A stretch of 64,000 nucleotides of DNA from Eustoma russellianum (Eukaryota > Streptophyta > Magnoliopsida > Gentianales > Gentianaceae), in contig AP025041.1 in NCBI GenBank assembly GCA_036186865.1, positions 35,845,538 through 35,909,537 of the forward strand, given 5' to 3'. Numbering within the stretch: position 1 is the stretch's first letter; every line of letters begins with the position of its first letter. Below are positions 10,957-21,333 of the stretch, piece after piece. The translations under genes were made by a program, and so were the position numbers. Under the pieces are notes generated by a model. It had not been told where the DNA came from, made no database searches, and saw nothing but the letters and a program-made list of their open reading frames with translations.

Positions 10957-11400
10957 ATGGATCGGTTGAAGTATACATCAGCCCCTCAGGAGGCACATGG
11001 ATCGATCAATGTAAAGCTTGGTAAATGTTTGAGCTCTCATATCCATGTCAAACTCTCAGCCAAGAGACGTGGATCGATCGACGTATATCTGAGAGACATC
11101 GATCTCTCAGTCAGGCATACGTCGATCGATCGACATACAACTGAGAGACGTCGATCTCTCAGCTAACGGTATGTCGATCGATCGACATACATCTGAGAGA
11201 CGTCGATCTCTCAGCTAAGGGTACGTCGATCGATCGACGTACATCTGAGAGACGTCGATCTCTCAGCCTGACAGACGTCGATCGATCAACGTCATTCTGA
11301 GAGACGTCGATCTCTCAGCCAGGAAGATGTCAATCGATCGACGTCATTCTGAGAGACGTCGATCTCTCAGCTCTGGCACGTAGATCGATCGACGTCTCCA
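10957..11400 (+). repeat. 52-bp palindrome array in the 5' LTR of E
   Basis: Two palindromic modules alternate. One is ACGTCGATCGATCGACGT or close variants (a perfect 18-bp palindrome). The other is CTGAGAGA-(six bases, CGTCGA)-TCTCTCAG, a hairpin with 8-bp arms. The second module starts at 11089, 11141, 11193, 11245, 11297 and 11349, an exact 52-bp period. The array is dense in CpG and GATC. The same unit recurs in the 3' LTR, between pol and ORF3, and in the LTRs of gypsy element G. Confidence 0.95.
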
Positions 11401-11665
11401 GAAGTCAAAAAATTTTAAACGTTGGAACAAAATCCAAAGGAGATCTATGATATTTTCTCTCTCCAATCTTACTCAAATTTCTTGTGGACTTTAACCCAAC
11501 ATACTACATGCTTCCTTGACTATTTTAACCATGTCTAAAATTCTCTAGGGTGGCTATTCGAAATCAAATCACTCCATAGGGTGGCTAAAAACTATTTGGA
11601 CACTATCTTGACATTTTTGAAGATGAAGACTTGGTGTAGAGCCTCAAAAACGTGGTCAACTTTAT

Positions 11666-11674
11666 CTATAAATA
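11666..11674 (+). promoter_or_regulatory. TATA box of LTR E
   Basis: CTATAAATA, about 650 bp before the LTR end and downstream of the palindrome array; the same word occurs at the matching point of the 3' LTR (about 20345). It is the best candidate for the element's promoter. Confidence 0.6.
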
Positions 11675-12319
11675 GAAGAGGCTTGGATGAAGCAATTACA
11701 CACTTTCAACATCATCTAGCTTCATCTTTCATTCTTGTATAGTTCTCTCATACTTGTAAATTTGCTTAAAGCTTGTTTAGCTTTTCTTTGCTCTTCATTG
11801 TTGTATATTGAGAGAAAGTGAGTCAAGCACAAGAGGAACCATAAATATTTGATCTCTTGCTTGTGCTTAGACTTGTGAGAAAGTGTGAACCTTACTATAT
11901 TTCTTCAACCAACTGTGAGAAGTTCTTGAGGGAACTTTTGTTGAAGTTGTGAGGAAGCAAGAAGTTGTTCTTGCTAAGAGCTGTAGTTGCTGTAGTTGCA
12001 CAAGTGTGTTTTGTGCAAGAAGTTGCTGTTGTTGTTGCTTACACTAAAGTGTTAGTGTAAGTGTTGCTGTGGTTGTTCTTATTGTTCATAATAAGAAGAG
12101 TAGTTGTTGGAAATCCACTTTGGAAACAATGTGGTAGTGGAGTAGAGACATTTACGATTCGAACAACTCTATATCCGGTGTACTCATTCATTATTTCTCA
12201 TCTCCCATTCTTGCTCTGATTTTGAATATCTTTTTGAGTTGAGGCAAACGAGAAAATTCCACAAAAGAGCCAAACACTCTATTCACTCCCCCTCTATAGT
12301 GTATTTCGGACCTAACAAT

Positions 12320-12331
12320 TGATATCAGAGC
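12320..12331 (+). promoter_or_regulatory. Primer-binding site of E (tRNA-Met)
   Basis: TGATATCAGAGC, two bases after the LTR. It matches the plant initiator tRNA-Met complement TGGTATCAGAGC at 11 of 12 positions. Minus-strand cDNA synthesis would start here. Confidence 0.85.
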
Positions 12332-12380
12332 CTAACCTTGATTGCTTGGCCTATCTTTGCAAGTAGCAAGGTTAAAGATC

Positions 12381-13831
12381 ATGGCAATGACAACCTCAAC
12401 ATCAACCTCTTCATCTCACACTTTATCTCCTAAGCCTACTGCACTATTTTCCGGATCAAACACTAAAGCACCTATGTTTGATGCCAAAAATTATTCTTTG
12501 TGGAAATTTCGAATGATCAATCATTTGAAAGGCTGTGGATTTGATATATGGAGAGCCGTTGTGAAAGGAATTGAAGTTCCTATGACTACCAACTCAAAAG
12601 GAGAATCAATGTTCAAAGATGAGGATGACTACACCGATGAAGAAAAGATGAAATTTGCCATTAATGGCAAAGCATTTGATATTCTTTCAAGTGCTCTCAC
12701 CACCACCGAGCTCATAAGACTTCAAGGTCTTGAAACAGCCCATGAGGCATGGAAAAGGCTTGAAATGATACATGAAGGAACTGAACAAGTAAGAATGGCC
12801 AAAAGACTCATACTCATGAAGGAATATGAGATGTTTGGAATGAAGAGCGGTGAAAAGATTGAGGAGACAATCGACCGATTCACACGAATAGTGAATCAAC
12901 TCTCCATGATGGACAAGAAAATCTCAAATGAAGACCTTGTCTCAAAACTCCTCAACTCCTTGCCAAGAGAATGGACACCCAAAGTCACTGCCATCACTGA
13001 ATCAAAGAATCTCAAGACTCTTACCATTGATGAGCTATCCGGTAATCTTCTTACTCATGAAATTCTTATTGATGAACAAAATAGGATGAAACCTATCAAG
13101 CCCACACAAACATCACACAAAGGATTGGTGGTAGAGTCCGATGAATCGGATGAGGAAGTTGCCCTTCTAGTAAAAAAATTTAGAAGAATGACAACTAGAA
13201 ACAAAGCTCAAGCAAGAAAGTTTTTCAAAAGACCATCTAAAGAAAAGGAAGCAAGTGAAAATTGCTATAGATGTGGTCGAACCGGTCATTCATTGCCGAT
13301 TGCCATGTAAAAGAGCCGCAAAAGCAAGAGAAGAAGGTCTTTCCTCAAAAGAAGAAAGCCCTCAATGCGGAGGTAACCACGTGGGATGATCTCCTTTCAG
13401 AATCGGAAGGAGAAGAGAGTGAAGATCAAGGTGTTGGACTTGTTGCAATAGTTGACAATCCAAAGATTCAACATACTTGTCTTATGACAATTGAAGATGA
13501 TCTTGAGGTAAATTCTAACCCTTCAAATTTGCATGATGAAATAGGAGATTTGCAAGATGACTTTGAAAAATTGAATTTAAAATATAAGCATTTGAAGAAA
13601 GAGTTCAAGAAATGCATCTTAGAAAATAAGAGCTTGCATGACAAGAATATTTTGATGTTTCAAGAGCATGAGATCATACTCACCATGCATAAAACCGTAG
13701 CTCTTGAAAATATAGAAATTAGAAAAGAATGTGAGAAACTAAAGTTAGACTTACAAAGACTAACAAATGGTAAAACAAATTTAGACATACTTTTGGAAAT
13801 CAAAGAATTGGAAATGATAAATCCGGTTTAG
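12381..13831 (+). pseudogene. Gag of copia E
   Basis: Nucleocapsid precursor. ATG 12381 was chosen over the upstream in-frame 12342 because it opens the conserved N-terminus before APMFDAKNYSLWKFRM. The copia-type gag domain covers residues ~30-230 (EAWKRLEMIHEGTEQVRMAK, LLNSLPREWTPKVTAI). A zinc knuckle begins CYRCGRTGH near 13263; one missing base near 13288 ends the first frame at 13310, and the rest of the knuckle and the following acidic region (DDLLSESEGEESED) continue in the next frame to 13831. That later part is Lys/Glu/Leu-rich and probably coiled-coil. A second one-base loss lies near 13797. The intact parent would assemble the virus-like particle. Confidence 0.88.
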
Positions 13832-16800
13832 GATTTAATTCATCACTTTCTTCTATTAAACCTAAGTCCTTAAAGAAAAGGGCAAATAATAGAAAAACAC
13901 AACAAAATTCATCACCTTCTAAACCAAAGCATGTACCCACTTGTTTTCATTGCAACAAACTAGGACATGTGAAGAAAGCATGTAGAGCTAGATTTGGAAG
14001 CACGTATGTTTGGAAGCCTAAGGGTCGACAAACTAACCCTAAAGGACCCAACCTTCAAAAGGGTACCAATGCATACATCTTCTGGTTTTGTAGGCTCTCA
14101 AGATAAATGGAGTAGCCAAAGAAGAAGGAACCAAATGGCTTATGGACAGTGGATGTTCAACGCACATGACCGGAGACAAAATGTTGTTCACCAAGCTCAA
14201 GCTCCAAGATGGTGGAACGGTGCATTTTGGCAATGGGAGAGCCAAAATCCTTGGACATGGAGAAATTGGTAACTCTTCTTTTACTATTAATAATGTATTA
14301 TATGTAGAAGGGCTTAAGTATAATTTGATAAGTGTTAGCCAACTATGTGATGCTAATTTTCAAATTGAATTTGTGAAAAGAAAATGTGTTGTGAAAAAGA
14401 ACGATAAGATTGTTTTTGAGGCTATACGTAAACATGATGTTTACAAATTTAGCACACATGATTTGATATCACAAAATGTTTCTTGCCTAGTTGCCAAAAT
14501 TGATTTGACTCAACTATGGCATATACGACTTGGACATATTAGTTTTAAAAATTTCAAAGAGATTTGCAAAAATGAAAAAGTCCAAGGTCTTCCAAAATTA
14601 AATTTCGAAAACCATGGCTTATGTGACACTTGTCAAAAGGCAAAGATTGTTAAAACAAGTTTCAAGCCCAAAAGTGAAATCTCCACTACCAAACCTCTAC
14701 AACTACTTCATATGGATTTGTATGGGGATATTGGTACGGAAAGTCTAAGTGGAAAACATTACACCTTTGTGGTGGTAGATGACTTCTCTAGGTACACTTG
14801 GGTAATGTTCTTAGCTAAAAAGAATGATGCATGCCAAGAATTTATAAAGCTTTGTAAGAGATTAGAAAATCAAAGAGAAGACACAATTAAGGAAATTAGA
14901 AGTGATAGAGGTTGTAAGTTGGATAGAGAATTTCAAGAATTTTGTGTATCCAAAGGGTATGGACACAATTTCTCAGCTCCAAGAACTCCTCAACAAAATG
15001 GTGTTGCGGAAAGGAAGAATAGAACACTTCAAGAAATGAGTAGAGCCATGCTAAATGAATTTGAGCTACCCAAATATTTTTGGGCCGAAGCGGTAAATAC
15101 CGCTTCTCATGTGATCAATAGAGTTTATTTAAGACCATTTCTCAAAAAGACTCCTTATGAGCTTTGGAAAGGTAGAGTACCAAATATTGGTTATTTCAAG
15201 GTATTTGGTTGTAAGTGCTTTATACTTAACACCAAAGATAACTTGAATAAACTCGACTTCAAAGCGGATGAAGGAATCTTTATGGGTTATGCTCAAAATA
15301 GCAAGGCATTTAGAGTATATAATAAAAGAAGCATGAAAGTTGAAGAATCAATTCATGTCAAGTTTAGTGAACTCAATGAGGATAAATCAAACATTAATGA
15401 TGATGATGATGAAATAATTGAGGTAAGTCATATAGAGAAATTTGAGAATCCAAAAGGTAATATTGTTATTGACCTTAGGATTGATCCCCTTGAACCTAAG
15501 GTTGAAGATGAAGAAGTAGGAGGAGATACCTCAAATTTACCGGATTCATATAAGCATATGAAAGATCACCCTAAAGAATTGATATTAGGTGAAACTAGCC
15601 AATACATAATGACTAGGAGAAAATTCAATGAGAATGCCTTCATTTCACAAGTTGAACCTAAAAATATAAAGGAGGCAATAAATGATGAAGATTGGGTATT
15701 AGCTATGCAAGAAGAATTAAATCAATTTGAAAAAAGTGATGTTTGGGAATTAGTTGCTAAACCAAGTGATCATCCCGTAATTGGCACTAAATGGGTATTT
15801 AGAAACAAAATGGATGATAAAGGAAATATCACTAGAAACAAAGCTAGGTTAGTAGCCCAAGGATATAGGCAAGAGGAAGGCATAGACTATGATGAGACCT
15901 TTGCTCCCGTAGCTAGGTTAGAAGCTATTAGGATGCTATTAGCATATGCATGCTATAAGGATTTCAAACTATATCAAATGGATGTGAAATCCGCATTCTT
16001 GAATGGAATAATTCAAGAAGAGGTCTATGTAGCTCAACCACCGGGGTTTGAAAATCATGATTATCCAAATCATGTTTTTAAACTCAAAAAGACCCTTTAT
16101 GGACTTAAACAAGCTCCTAGGGCTTGGTATGATAGATTAAGTAACTTCCTACTTGAGAATGAGTTTTCAAGAGGAAAAGTCGACACTACTCTTTTTATTA
16201 AAGAACAAGGAAACCATCAATTGCTTGTTCAAATTTATGTGGATGATATCATAATTGGTGCTACTAATGATTCTCTTTGTTAGCATTTTGCAAAATTGAT
16301 GGAAGGAGAATTTGAAATGAGCATTATGGGTGAACTCAACTACTTTCTTGGTCTACAAATCAAGCAAACTCAAGATGGAGTGTACATATCTCAAACAAAA
16401 TATATAAAGGATTTGCTCAAGAAGTACAAATTCGAGGATGGAAGAAGTGTGAGCACTCCGATGAGCACAAGTACAAAGCTTGACAAAGACGAAAAAGGAA
16501 AGCCGGTTGAGGTAACCAAATATAGGGGTATGATTGGTAGTTTACTCTATTTAACCGCTAGTAGGCCGGATATTTTGCATGCTGTGTGCTTATGTGCTAG
16601 ATTTCAAAGTATGCCTAAGGAATCACATTTAATTACTATTAAACGCATCTTTAGGATTTAAAAGGAACTTTGAACTTTGGATTGTTTTATCCAAAAAATG
16701 GTTGTTTTGATTTAAGAGGATAGAGTGACTGCGACTATGCCGGAAATCTTGTTGATAGAAAAAGCACCTCCGGGACGTGTCAATTCCTTGGAGATTGCTT

Positions 16801-17151
16801 AGCCAAGAAACAAAATAGTGTGTCACTTTCAACGGCGGAATCCGAATATGTATCGGTCGCTTCGTGTTGTGCACAACTACTTTGGATGATCAATACTTTG
16901 AACGATTATAATGTCAAGTTTGATAAAGATCCCATCCTATGTGACAATACCTCAGCCATAAGTATAGCGCAAAATCAGGTACATCATAGTAGGACCAAAC
17001 ATATAGAAGTGAGGCATCACTTCATAAGGGATTGCATTTAAAAAGGATTGGTATGCGTTGAATTTGTCCCAACAAATGACCAACTAGCGGATATATTCAC
17101 AAAATCTCTTCCCACTGAGACATTTGAGTCTATTAGAACAAGATTAGGATG
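13832..17151 (+). pseudogene. Pol of copia E (protease, integrase, RT, RNase H)
   Basis: A second zinc knuckle, CFHCNKLGHVKKAC, lies near 13945. After another shift, protease has an intact active site (MDSGCSTHMTGDK, 14142). The frame is then open to 16283: GAG-pre-integrase (LWHIRLGHISFKNF), integrase (VVVDDFSRYTWVMF, RTPQQNGVAERKNR), then RT (GTKWVFRNKMDD, MDVKSAFLNGII, intact IYVDDIIIG). A TAG at 16281 replaces a codon, followed by a frameshift near 16660, TAG at 16721, loss of about five codons near 16800, and TAA at 17038. RNase H (STAESEYVSVAS, TKHIEVRHHFIRDC) ends at 17151. Integrase before RT marks Ty1/copia. The defects make this copy non-autonomous unless complemented. Confidence 0.92.
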
Positions 17152-17196
17152 ATAAACATTAGTTAGAGGGATAAAATTGAAAATCTCAAAAATCAG

Positions 17197-17312
17197 TATA
17201 CGTCGATCGATCGACGTATTAAAACAAGAGATCGACGTACGTCGATCTCTGTCATCGATCGATCGACATACGTCGAACTCAGACATCGATCGATCGACGT
17301 CGTCGATTTCAG
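17197..17312 (+). repeat. Palindrome repeats between pol and ORF3 (E)
   Basis: Three copies of (A/C)GTCGATCGATCGAC-type palindromes separated by hairpin-like GAGATCGACGTACGTCGATCTC. These are the same words as the LTR array, but the spacing is shorter (about 35-50 bases) and less regular. R1 has its own motif in the equivalent place. Confidence 0.88.
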
Positions 17313-17528
17313 CAGCCTTAAAACCTAAAAAACGCAGAACCCTTTCTCATTTCAACTTCAACCAGCGGCTGAAACCCTACATTCCCTCCGCCTCCTTCTC
17401 CAAAAGGCCTTCATCTCTTCAATTTCATCTCCAAAACAAAACTTCTTCATCTCTACACTTGATTTTCATCTTCTTCATTCATTCCTCTCCAGAAATCTCC
17501 AAATTTCCAGCCCTAATTTCTCTCAAAA

Positions 17529-18794
17529 ATGTCTTCAAGGCGCAAAAATACAACCAAGAGGCCAAGATCTTCTAGGGGTGGAGGAGAAGGTTCAAGCACT
17601 CCTTCTCAAGGACAATCTTCTCAACCTAGAATGAAATAGTCTATGGATATGAGTGAAGGGCGCCTTCTTGCTGGGTTTAGGAGTGGGCTAACTCTCTCCA
17701 ACTTCCCTTGGATCAAAGCCAAAGATGCCAAGAAAGCTTTGACGGAACCCCTACCCCCGGGGCAAGTAAGGTATATAACTAGACATTCTCAGATTTTATA
17801 TGATAAATGGAAAGATGATGAAAGAGCCATCATCCCACTCAAATTGCTTAGAATAAATGATATTCTAAGCAATAATGAACTAAGCCCTATCATTGAGTGG
17901 TTAGATATTCAAGAATGGAGGAGTATATGGAATGAGAATGAGATGTCAAAAATGTCCACTAGGTATACTCGACTCTTTTATGCCAATTTATGGATTGAAT
18001 ACATAAATGGCCTTCCTTTAGCTCTACATTCCGTTATTGATGGACATCATATTAAGTGGAAAGTTGAAAAAATTTGTGACTTGATTGGTGTACCCAACGA
18101 AGGGTACTTTGAGTTTGAAGCATGGAAGTGGGATGCAGCTAAGTGGAAAGTATCTGAAGATGAAGTAAAGTCTTTATTAGGTTTCCATCCTAGTAAAAAC
18201 ACAAATGAAATGCCCTTAGTTTATCGTACACTTCTTGCCATTGTTACATTTTGTATCAATGGTAAATCCGCAAAATTGCCAAGTAACCTTGACTTCTACA
18301 TAGCATACCGAATAGCTAACCGTGAGAAGGTTAACTTTGGGGAGCTTTTTATGACAAATGTTATCGAAGCCGCAACCAAACAAAACAAATCCCTTTCCTA
18401 TAGTAACCTTATTTATAGGATGCTTGTGAAGTCGGGTATTCATTTAGATGACACGGATGTTGACAACATAACGCACAAAGACTTCTATGATAAAGTCAAC
18501 ATCCAACAAATACTGAAGTCTAGAAAAGAAGCAATGAGGAGGGAACAAGAGGAGGAAGCAAGAGAAGAAGAAGAGTTTCCAGACGAGGCACCCATTCCTG
18601 AACCTGATACTCAAGGAGAACCAAGTGGCTTGAGCTCAAATGTCCCGGAACTTCAAGCTCAAGTTGCTAGTCTTCAACAAGAGGTTGGGAAGCTTCGCAG
18701 CAAGGTGTCCGTACATGAGTCAAGATTTGCAAAGCTCAAGGCAAAGATGAAAGCTTGCATTCCTGGCATCACGTTCTCTTCCGATGAAGACTAG
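17529..18794 (+). pseudogene. ORF3 of copia E, plant-transposon-protein type
   Basis: 421 codons from ATG 17529 with one in-frame TAG at 17637-17639 (codon 37); the next ATG, at 17643, would give 383 residues. The N-terminus is basic and Ser/Gly-rich (SSRRKNTTKRPRSSRGGG). The core has FPWIK, IIPLKLLRINDIL, YTRLFYANLWI and EKICDLIGVPNEG, shared with ORF3 of R1. A Glu-rich stretch (REQEEEAREEEEF) and a C-terminal coiled coil (LQAQVASLQQEVGKLRSKV) precede the end, FSSDED. No signal peptide or transmembrane helix is seen. It resembles the putative plant transposon protein family (PF20167 from memory). Its position after pol recalls env-like ORFs of SIRE elements. Role unknown; the long conserved core argues it was selected. 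Confidence 0.82.
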
Positions 18795-18924
18795 GGTGTT
18801 TGTTTAGCTTGCTTCTTGATCTAGCTTAGTATGTCATGTTAGTTGTAAAACTTGGCTATGAATTTGAATTTAATGCAGTAATTCTACTTATTATTTTTGA
18901 TGTTTTCAAAAAGAGGGAGAAAGT

Positions 18925-19100
18925 GGAAAAGTGGATATTGGCTTATTTGTTAAAGTGGAAAAGTGGGAAAAGTGGCTATTGGCTTATTTGTTAAAGTGGA
19001 AAAGTGGCTATTGGCTTATTTGTTAAAGTTGTTTATTGCTCGATGAGATAATCTTTGGTAGCTGGTATTTGTTAAAGTTGTTGTGGCTTATTTGTTAAAG
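18925..19100 (+). repeat. Tandem repeat downstream of ORF3
   Basis: Units around GTGGAAAAGTGGCTATTGGC followed by TTATTTGTTAAA repeat about three times with a ~33-40-bp period, then decay into TTGTTAAAGTTGTTTATTGCT copies to about 19100. It lies in the untranslated stretch between ORF3 and the 3' LTR. No function is evident. Confidence 0.75.
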
Positions 19101-19438
19101 TTGTTTATTGCTTGAAGAGATAAATTTTTTTTGGTAGCTGGTAAAATGAGGCAAGTTTGGAATCTTGCTGGTAAAATGAAAATGAGCATGTTTAAAAGAT
19201 GAGTTATTGATGCATATTTGGTTTAAGGAAGTTGGGTTGTTGATATATGTTTGGTTGAGGGGGAGCAAATGTTAAAGAAAAGTATTTTGATTGGAGTTGT
19301 AAAATATTGTTAATTATGGAAGGTATAAAATGCATACACTTAAGGGGAGATTGATATTTTTCAAGTTTGAAACATTCAAAATGAAGCAAAAACATCTTTT
19401 AAAATCTTGGTTTTGAAATCATCAAAAAGGGGGAGATT

Positions 19439-20993
19439 GTTGGGTTATGAAATGTTTTGATGATGTTAAAAAGATGTTTTTAAAAGGGCTAAAATGGGAT
19501 TTCACATTTTGAGTTTGAAGCAAATTAAGAAAAACACATTGCGAGACGTAAATCTCTCATGGATCGATTGAAGTATACATCAGCCCCTCAGGAGGCACAT
19601 GGATCGATCCATGTAAAGCTTGGTAAATGTTTGAGCTCTCAGATCCACGTCAAACTCTCAGCCAAGAGACGTGGATCGATCGACGTATATCTGAGAGACA
19701 TCGATCTCTCAGTCAGGCATACGTCGATCGATCGACGTACAACTGAGAGACGTCGATCTCTCAGCTAAAGGTATGTCGATCGATCGACATTAAGGGTACG
19801 TCGATCGATCGACGTATATCTGAGAGACGTCGATCTCTCAGCCTGGCAGAAGTCGATCGATCGACGTCATTCTGAGAGACGTCGATCTCTCAGCCAGGCA
19901 GACGCCGATCGATCGACGTCATTCTGAGAGACGTCGATCTCTCAGCCTGGCAGACGTCGATCGATCGACGTCATTCTGAGAGACGTCGATCTCTCAGCCA
20001 GGCAGACGTCGATCGATCGACGTCATTCTGAGAGACGTCGATCTCTCAGCTCTGGCACATAGATCGATCGACGTCTCCAGAAGTCAAAAATTTTTAAACG
20101 TTGGAACAAAATCCAAGGGAGATCTATGATATTTTCTCTCTCCAATCTTGCTCAAATTTCTTGTGGACTTTAACCCAACATACTACATTCTTCCTTGACT
20201 ATTTTAACCATGTCTAAGATTCTCTAGGGTGGCTATTCAAGATCAAATCACTCCATAGGGTGGCTAAAGACTATTTGGACACTATCTTGACATTTTTGAA
20301 GATGAAGACTTGGTGGAGAGCCTCAAAAACGTGGTCAACTTTATCTATAAATAGAAGAGGCTTGGATGAAGCAATTACACACTTTCAACATCATCTAGCT
20401 TCATCTTTCATTATTATATAGTTCTCTCATACTTGTAAATTTGCTTAAAGCTTGTTTAGCTTTTCTTTGCTCTTCATTGTTGTATATTGAGAGAAAGTGA
20501 GTCAAGCACAAGAGGAACCATAAATATTTGATCTCTTGCTTGTGCTTAGACTTGTGAGAAAGTGTGAACCTTACTATATTTCTTCAACTCACTGTGAGAA
20601 GTTCTTGAGGGAACTTTTGTTGAAGTTGTGAGGAAGCAAGAAGTTGTTCTTGCTAAGAGCTGTAGTTGCTGTAGTTCCACAAGTGTGTTTTGTGCAAGAA
20701 GTTGTTGTTGTTGTTGCTTACACTAAAGTGTTAGTGTAAATGTTGCTGTGTTTGTTCTTATTGTTCATAATAAGAAGAGTAGTTGTTGAAAATCCACTTT
20801 GGAAACAAAGTGGTAGTGGAGTAGAATCATTTACGATTCGAACCACTCTATATCCGGTGTACTCATTCATTATTTCTCATCTCCCATTATTGCTCTGATT
20901 TTGAATATCTTTTTGAGTTGAGCCAAACGAGAAAATTCTGCAAAAGAGCCAAACACTCTATTCACCCCTCTAGAGTGTATTTCGTACCTAACA
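19439..20993 (+). repeat. 3' LTR of E
   Basis: 1555 bp, TGTTGGGTTATG to ACCTAACA, preceded by the purine tract AAAAAGGGGGAGA (19426-19437), which primes plus-strand DNA. It matches the 5' LTR along its length except in the palindrome array. The target duplication TTCAC follows at 20994-20998. Its TATA box at about 20345 faces the PYL gene about 990 bp away, so read-out transcription towards PYL is conceivable (inference). Confidence 0.95.
19560..20085 (+). repeat. 52-bp palindrome array in the 3' LTR of E
   Basis: Same two modules as in the 5' LTR. Hairpin-module starts at 19872, 19924, 19976 and 20028 keep the exact 52-bp period; earlier units start near 19691 and 19743. One junction near 19785 has lost about 36 bp, fusing two palindromes (ATCGACATTAAGGGTACG). 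Overall there is at least one more unit than in the 5' LTR, so the array has changed since insertion or was copied from unequal templates. Confidence 0.93.
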
Positions 20994-20998
20994 TTCAC

Positions 20999-21333
20999 TC
21001 AATATTTAGTCACTTCGAAGGCCTTTATACAAATCCACTGTACACTATTACATACTGTGATTTTGAAACGCGACGATATAAGTTATGCAAAATATAAGTA
21101 ATGATAAATTTTCTTGCTTCCAAGTTAAGTAAATGGACGTCGGTACTATGTGGCTTGTGGCTGTACACTTATGAAACAGCCATTCTTCTTTGAACCCTCT
21201 GCTTGGGAGATTCACACTTGTACAAGTTGCACACATAACTCTAAACTCCTTAAGAACACATACTTTATCCACTCTATAAAAGAGCCCTAATTCCTAAACT
21301 TCGAAATATACAATAATTTTCTCACAATCAAAA
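20999..21333 (+). promoter_or_regulatory. Promoter and leader of the PYL gene
   Basis: Host DNA between the E insertion and the PYL start. It has a TATA box, TATAAAAG, at 21275-21282, about 50 bp before an A-rich leader (CTCACAATCAAAAATG). A GGACGTCGG element (21133 area) is an ACGT-core motif of the kind bound by bZIP factors. The segment recurs in inverted orientation at 5340-5560 and in part near 43885 (ATACAAATCCAC). Truncation by E leaves only about 335 bp of original promoter next to the gene. Confidence 0.65.

Larger units (their letters stand above)
10836..12317 (+). repeat. 5' LTR of E
   Basis: 1482 bp, running from CGTTGGGTTATG to CCTAACA. The 3' copy starts TGTTGGG, so the terminal TG has mutated to CG here; the target duplication fixes the boundary. 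The palindrome array lies at 10957-11400. A TATA box (CTATAAATA, about 11666-11674) is followed by a CT-rich leader and ends in CACTCCCCCTCTATAGTG, like other SIRE-type LTRs. This copy would drive transcription of the element. Confidence 0.95.
10836..20993 (+). mobile_element. Complete SIRE-like Ty1/copia element E
   Basis: A full-length 10,158-bp element. The LTRs lie at 10836-12317 and 19439-20993, flanked by an identical 5-bp duplication, TTCAC, at 10831-10835 and 20994-20998. A tRNA-Met primer site follows the 5' LTR and a purine tract precedes the 3' LTR. Gene order is gag, protease, integrase, RT, RNase H, which is diagnostic of Ty1/copia, then an extra ORF3. The LTRs are very similar outside their array, so insertion was fairly recent, yet gag-pol already carries several frameshifts and stops. 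E sits about 340 bp upstream of the PYL start codon, within its upstream region. Confidence 0.95.

Noticed and set aside
10957..11166. Open frame within the palindrome array of LTR E (also 19559-19768)
   Set aside because: It is a translation of the repeat itself, inside the LTR U3; the array lacks stops by composition.
11089..11400. CRISPR-like array of regular 52-bp units
   Set aside because: Units are palindromic throughout with conserved spacers, lie inside LTRs, and the sequence is from a plant.
17529..18794. Viral-type envelope gene in ORF3
   Set aside because: No signal peptide, transmembrane segment, glycosylation cluster or cleavage site is visible; only the position suggests env.
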